Source: Stratiolaelaps scimitus (Eukaryota; Arthropoda; Arachnida; Mesostigmata; Laelapidae). From it: DNA of 64,000 nt. Position numbers and translations under genes: made by a program. The stretch is taken from NCBI GenBank assembly GCA_019614645.1, contig JABWDB010000034.1, positions 2,418,001-2,482,000 on the forward strand, written 5' to 3'. The notes under the pieces were generated by a model. The model was not told the origin of the DNA. It worked only from the letters and a program-made list of their open reading frames with translations, and searched no databases. Numbering within the stretch: the stretch's first letter is position 1; each line of letters starts with the position of its first letter. This document shows, piece by piece, positions 58,100-64,000 of this stretch.

Positions 58100-58920
58100 G
58101 ACGTATAGAATAAGGGTCCCGAAGAGGGAGAACCTTGTTCCACCGCCGCTCCTTGTTTAACACAACGTGTTCAAGGTATAATGTACTAGAATCCTACACT
58201 TGTGCAGATTACGAATGACCGGAATTTGTGGAAAAAAAACGTCGGGGTCGAAGTATAACGTACAAGTTCTGTACCGGGATTAACAGCCGCACAGCCGTAC
58301 CGCATATGATATAATGTAAAGGTTGGTGCAGTTGTTAGGGTGCATACAGATGTATTATATATATATATATATATATATATGTATAAATTGGGCTTAGTGA
58401 GACTTGAGGTGAAACACGTTCGTGAGCTAGAAGTAATCCATCTATTGTTGATCGTCGAGTTCCGTATTCGAAGAGTTATTTCGCATTCAACAGATGTGCT
58501 TCTGTATCAATTAATGTATTATAATTCTTCTGTATTATTCAAATGTCAATGTAATGTGGGCGCTTTTTATATATGTCAAGATAACGTGGGCTTTTTGATC
58601 TTGCCCCATACCGGCGTTCGGCATCACTTGCCAACGCAAATAATCGCCGACTCAACTAATACACGCGATCATTTCATAGTCCGATAGTTTTACGAGGACA
58701 GGTTTTCGTGCTGGATATATGCGTTAACACGCCGGCGCGGCTCTCTTAAATGCCGATACCTCTTAATGCCGCACAGTCTCCACACCCTCCACATGCGTAC
58801 TTAATATATCCCATGACACCTGATGCGGCGCGCGAGTCTCCTGTATCAGCAGACTCAATTTCGGCTATCCAGGGGCTTAGCAGGCGTGATTAATTCAGCG
58901 AATTAATTAAAAACGTCGCG
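58100..58920. other. AT-rich island without a supported gene
   Basis: It contains a TA tract (58356-58380). The frame at 58340-58687 begins inside that tract and is unrecognised. Confidence 0.5.
58356..58380. repeat. TA dinucleotide tract
   Basis: 25 bp of uninterrupted TA alternation. Confidence 0.95.
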
Positions 58921-61900
58921 CAGGCCGCTAAAGCTTCGCCGCCCGCGGCGGCGGTGGCGGCGGCGGCTGACTAGCGGCTTTCCTGCTGTAACTGTAGCTG
59001 TGGCGATGGAGGAAGAACTTCGAGGTTGACTTCGGCGTTGGTGGCGTGCGTCTCTCTACAGCGGCTTATTGTGGCTCGTACTCCGTCGGAGAGCTACAAT
59101 TAAGAAAGTTTAAAGTTCATTTCGACTGATGAAGTGCCAGTGTGAAAGCTGCCTTGGAGTCGTTGTCGTCATCTCCCGACGCGGACGTCTCCAGCGGCGG
59201 TTCGAAGCTTCTTCTCCAAAGGATTCGTCCCTTACGTCTGCTACCGAGCTGACGCCGATAAGTTCGGCCGCCTCGCCTCGCCGAACAATAACGGGAAACG
59301 CCGTAGTAACTGCAGCTATCATTTGGATAGCCAGCCAGCAACGACTGGCGACTCGGTTCCACAGATAGGAGACAGCAGGCCCGAGGAGGCACGGGAGGGT
59401 TGCTGTCCCTTGCTGAGAAGCAGATGAATATTTCAGGCGCGATTCCGCGTTCAGCTACTCGACGGTGCCTGGCGCCGACTAACTCGGCTACGTGAGTGAT
59501 ACATCTCCTTACCTTCAACGAGCAGCGTGTCAGGCAAGCGGTTCCCCGACCGTGTATTCAAGGCTGCAGCCGGGCCTGGAGGCAGCTCGCGCTAGCACTA
59601 GGACTAAATACTTCATCAGGAGAATGGTCCTAACGGCAGGCTCTCCCATCCTGAACGGGCAAGCATATTCCTCACGGCCATATGCTTGGGCCTGCTTCGT
59701 AGAACCGTACACGCGAGCTAATACGTCTCTCATGCGTGTTGTAGCAATTCCGGCTGGCTCACTCATCAGCAAGCTGCCGTCTCAGCCGCGCGACTCTGTA
59801 CTTGCATCAGTGCAGCAAATGGCGACAGAGCATAAACTGAGACGAATGATGAAAAACGCTCCCTGTGTGAAACTGAAATGGCATTACTTCCCGTCAATGC
59901 AGCGACGACGATCCGAGGTGATACACCGAGACCGAGCAGGACACATGCAAACGAGGCGGCGCCGGTCGCTACGACGACAACCGGGCCACTGTTCTATCTA
60001 AATTAGCTGCTGCCATGTGTCACTAATGAACACTTGACTCGTAGTCGTCGCCGCCGCCGCCGCGGCCAGGCTTTCCCCGCCCGTTCCGACCCCCGAATTC
60101 ACGATAGCCGATCTCTCAACGCCACTTACGGGGCACGAATGATAGTTGCCGTAGGTGCAGCAATATCATGCAATCTCGAAATCACTGTAAGAATCACTGC
60201 AGCAACAGCCAGCCGCTTCTATGACTACGGTAGCGGCAAGCGGAGAGGCGGGCTGGTGGCGGAGGCGGCGACGGCGGCATCTATTGCTCTTGCTGTGAGT
60301 CACATATTGCAGATCTTCGAAAGGCGAGAGAGATATGGTGTCTGCAGTGCCGAACTCCATCGTGGCCGCCTGACGTCGCCCTATGCGGGCGTGGCCATAT
60401 TAGGCTGCGCCAGTCAGACGATTCGGATGACGTGAACGCGGGCTCCGCAAGCACTTAACTTACAGCGCACCACAGAGGAACTATGGTACAACCATCATGT
60501 AGCCTGTTTCTATGTGACCGTTGCTGCTCCAGAGCCACCAGGATGCGGCAGGAAGGTATAATGGGACACTGCTTTTCTATGGCCAATGGAGGATCTGTGC
60601 AGTGTCGTCCATGAATCCCGGCCCGCAAAACCTTGGCTTATCTCTCTCTCGTTCTCGCTCCTGTGCTCGCTTTCCCCCCTTCTTCACAAGAGCTGACCAA
60701 CGGTTGGTTCGCTCCCAATTTCCACTCATACGTCGTATGGGACAGATAGCGTTATTGGCTTGCCTGCCGTCCCTTGGTAGACTGTGGCGGTGGTCGCAGT
60801 GGTTTGGCGTGTATCCCTGTGGGGGACCGACGGCAGTGGTGGTGGTGGTGGTGGAGCTAGCAGTAATAGCAGGAGCGTCAGTAGCGCTACTTGGCTCCGG
60901 TCTAGCTAATTACTCTAATATTTATGACCCACCCTACGAAGCCCCCTCCCCCGAACGCCAGCGTTCAGCAGCCCTCAGTGTCTCCCTCTCATTCGCTCTT
61001 TCTCTCTCTTCCAACGGGCACATACATATTGCGGCACTCTTACTGGAAACCCAAAGGTTGGCCATCACACAGGAATAGACCGGGCAAACAAAACGAGTCC
61101 TACGCCATCCTATTCCACGACATAGTACAGGAAGCAGCGCGCTACATGACAGCTTCGTACACCCGCCGGATTTGATCTCAGCCGCACTCTGTCGATATAT
61201 AGAGCAGCGGCAGTGGCTGCTACGAAATATGCAGCTGCCGGCGTGTACCACACATGGCGTCGGTTGCCGCATAGTTGACGCAACTCAGCACTTGTGCTTA
61301 TTGCAATGGTACATTGCTGTCCTTTACAAGTAGCAGCCGTCGGGGCGTTTCAGTCTAGTTCCCAACTATGCTCCCCTCCACGGATATCACTTTATCGTCG
61401 CTCTGCTAGTTCCTAGTGTTTTCCCCGCCGCGTTCTCTTGACCACGACGGGCGTATGTGTATCTGTGCCGAAGAGGTATCTGCTTTGGCGTACCTAAATG
61501 GCTGCCATTTCAACGGATGCCACCGGCACGGTGATGGCCCTGTGAACAGTTCATGTGGGGAGTATATGTTCGGCATCTGGTTTCGGCTCGGTTACGTTCC
61601 AACTGTTGCCCGCTATGCAAGAGTCGAAAAACACAAGCCGAGCTGATACGATCGGCGAGATGTGCTAACACCATACCGCCTTCACATTCGACTTCGTACT
61701 TTGAAGCGAAAAACGGCGACGGTAACGAACAGCCACACTGCCTACGATATATGATGAGCATCACTGGTGGTTATACGCGTAAGTGAGGCAGCCAGGTGAG
61801 AGGCAGCCAGATGAAACTCCCGTTGCCCAGGGAGCGATGCCCAATGGTGCCGAGGAACAGCCATTCAGACATAGTATGTAGTTTCCGCCTCTGCAGTGCC

Positions 61901-64000
61901 TCCTCGTCTTCGTCTTTCCATATTTCTCACTGTTCCCCCTCCTGTTCTCTATCCACCTCTCGTCCCATGTTTCACTCTTTGGGTCTATTTCTTTCACACT
62001 CTTGCCCACGTTCCATCCTGCGGGGCGCAATGCGTAAGGCACTTCGCGCGCCTGCCTCAACCGCACGCGTCGTAGCCGGTGCAGTCGTGAGGCCTACACG
62101 ACCGTTTGCCTCACGGACTTCGAGGTTTGCCACGGTGCTCTGGGCGTGCGACCGCATACAATACGCCGACACCGCCACGAGTCCCCTGCGGTTGCCTCCG
62201 TTCGGCCTATGGCTGTACATCCCATCAAGGAGGTGGGGTCGGGGGGAGGGGTCTCTGCGCCAAAGCCAGGATCCACCGTGGTGGCATCGTTGCTTCATAT
62301 ATACAATGTTCTACCACGGCTACTGCTACTATTGCTGCTACATCCTACGACATGGCAATAGCGCGTCCACGGTCCCTCATCCTCGTTTTCCTTTGCTCGA
62401 TAGGAAATGGCAAACGCGTCGCAAACGTGAAGGTGGCCGGCAGCGTGAGATGGCCTCCGGCTTCCCATGGCCGGTCGGTCGTGGTCGGGCCAACCAGGCC
62501 ATGGGCGCCGTCAAGGCTCCATCCGCAAACGGCCTTGCCGCCGCGGTCGAGATGGACGATGCGTGCTTGTCTTCGTGGACAGTGATGGCCCCGCAGGCTA
62601 CTAGAGCCCGTTGGTAGGGTTACCGGCGGCAGGCTATCTATCCCGACTAGCCGGGTGGATGCCCAGACGTACCTAGGCATGTACAGCTCCGGTACAAGCC
62701 AGCCGACAATGGTCGCCCGATCCATTTCTGCAAAGGAATAGGGTGAGCCATGAGATGGACATGACGCAAAATACAGCCGAGGCATCACATAGTGCCTACA
62801 GCTCGCCGTCATAGCCACCTAACTTGAAGATGGTGTATCGCCGACCTGTTGAAGGCTGAATGAGGAGTCGTCGTGGTATGTACAAGGGAGTATACCTACT
62901 CTGCAGCGTTCAGGTGGGCGTTAGCGCGGGTGCGAAACAAGGCCAGAGAGAGACAGATAGAGAGTAGGGGATAGGTGAAGGGGAAAATTGCGTTGGAGAG
63001 GAGGTCGACAGGCGACATAGACTATTGCGCTACTCTGATTGATTAATTCGCGATTGGGAAAGTTGAATATCTACGAAAGAGGCTATAGACCGAGCCTGGA
63101 CCTGAAGACTGAGGCGTGCGACGGCTCTGACAGAGCAAGCTAGAGAGGAGAGGTAATCCAGAATTAATCTCAGAGGCAACGAATCTCGCAGTCCTAGTCC
63201 AAATCTGCCTCCTCGCCTCGCCGACCAATCTGCCGGCCCATTCTCGTCACCCCGTTCTCGGCCCACAACGGCCCTTGACCCAGCGCCGCCGCCGCCGTCT
63301 TCGTTACCCCTCTTCGTCCGCTAGAACCCCCTGTGAACTGAGGCTGTATTAAGGCAACTGCGACGGGCTCTGTCTGGGTGGCCTCTGCTATTCTAGCGTC
63401 CTGCTATCGCCTCCTCCCTAACCTCGCTGGCGGCCAGCGTTCGTGCCAGAAACGAATATGAAGTTGAGAGATACGTCACGCAGTGACGATTGTCCACGAA
63501 GTGACGCGACCTTCTCCTAAGTCGTCCGAAAGTGGGCCCTGCTTTGGGCAGCGCTCTCCCGCACGTCCCATGGACGCTCCAACCCGGTCGTCGCATGGAA
63601 GACTCGCAGTTGCAGTCTTAATGGAGAGGCCAAACAGACTAACGCACGAAGACGTCCCCCAGCGGGAAGTTAAACTAGCCTGCTCTCTCATTCCTGTCGA
63701 GTTGCTTCCATGCCTTGTTGTCTTGCGAATTAAAACTCGTCAGGAGTTCCTCCGTGTAGCAGGAGTGGACAGTGCAATTCGGTCCAGATAGCGATGCAAT
63801 CCGCGTTGGTATGCAATAGGCGACTCGGAGAGAGGGTTCGCCCAAACCAACAAAGCCAATACCTCTTCTCCTTGCCATCTGACCAGTTGTTTGGCTAAGC
63901 GGCACAAAACTATTCGCAGTTGTAAACCTTGCTGCGGGTTGCGAATAATGATAAAACATCAAAGCTACAATGGAGATATTCCTTCTTCTGTAATTAAACG
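58920..64000. other. GC-rich block without a supported gene
   Basis: Frames at 59492-60001 (169 codons), 60521-61078 (185 codons) and 61796-62617 (273 codons) are the longest. Each is overlapped by other open frames, and I recognise no domain in any. The 59492 frame is the least repetitive of the three and would be the first to test. GCC and GGC runs lie near 58940, 60045 and 63280. Confidence 0.45.

Larger units (their letters stand above)
52900..58100. other. Mixed, mostly GC-rich block without a supported gene
   Basis: AT-richer at 52.9-53.4 kb. Frames at 53606-53926 and 56777-57127 have no recognised domain. A strong consensus 5' splice-site sequence (GAGGTAAGT) occurs at 57120-57128, but no exon could be tied to it. 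It contains GGC/GCC repeats (54541-54566, 54840-54887), CA runs near 55985-56095 and a TA tract (56887-56911). Confidence 0.45.

Noticed and set aside
61796..62617. 273-codon plus-strand frame
   Set aside because: Other frames on both strands are open over the same stretch, the peptide is Ser/Arg/Pro-rich and no domain is recognised.
1..64000. CRISPR array, prokaryotic operon or defence system
   Set aside because: No regularly spaced repeats with unique spacers, no compact gene runs and no ribosome-binding-site pattern. The eukaryotic repeats and transposons make this unlikely.

Overview
This window looks like animal nuclear DNA. I find no gene in it that I can name with confidence. The evidence for a eukaryote is that there are no closely packed long reading frames, simple-sequence repeats of many kinds are dense, and there are remnants of eukaryotic transposons: a mariner-type element, tRNA-derived SINEs and a LINE reverse transcriptase fragment. 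CG dinucleotides are common throughout, which argues against a heavily CpG-methylated vertebrate genome. An arthropod or another invertebrate is the best guess, but I cannot place it further.

The layout alternates between two kinds of sequence. GC-rich blocks make up most of the window (about 1.3-5.0, 5.6-11.5, 20.9-28.7, 31.8-33.7, 34.5-36.0, 38.2-44.9, 45.6-47.7, 48.7-52.9, 53.4-58.1 and 58.9-64 kb). They carry GA/CT, GCC/GGC, CAG, TCG and GGCC repeats, and often several overlapping open frames on both strands, which I read as a result of composition rather than coding. AT-richer islands lie between them (about 5.0-5.6, 11.5-12.3, 13.1-20.8, 28.7-31.8, 33.7-34.3, 36.0-38.2, 44.9-45.5, 47.7-48.7, 52.9-53.4 and 58.1-58.9 kb). 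Most TA-dinucleotide tracts and most recognisable transposon remnants sit in or beside these islands.

The best-supported elements are these. First, a 680-bp mariner-type deletion derivative at 20027-20706 has perfect 22-bp terminal inverted repeats and a broken minus-strand transposase that has lost its catalytic domain. Second, a tRNA-derived SINE family with a shared 3' body has copies near 1.12, 13.46 and 16.16 kb, with a further tRNA-like fragment near 13.17 kb. Third, a different minus-strand SINE at 48234-48497 is flanked by a perfect 15-bp target-site duplication. Fourth, a third tRNA-like minus-strand element lies at 41.79-41.94 kb. Fifth, a reverse transcriptase fragment with a YADD motif lies at 18.26-18.40 kb. 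Three unusually perfect short-loop hairpins (16379-16426, 30124-30156, 35857-35885) are not explained by these elements.

A few short open segments have a protein-like composition (34227-34484 minus is the best; also 36682-36873, 44988-45128, 5048-5398 and 1872-2075). They are reported only as low-confidence candidate exons of unknown function. Nothing seen amounts to an operon, defence system, CRISPR array, rRNA gene or intact tRNA gene.
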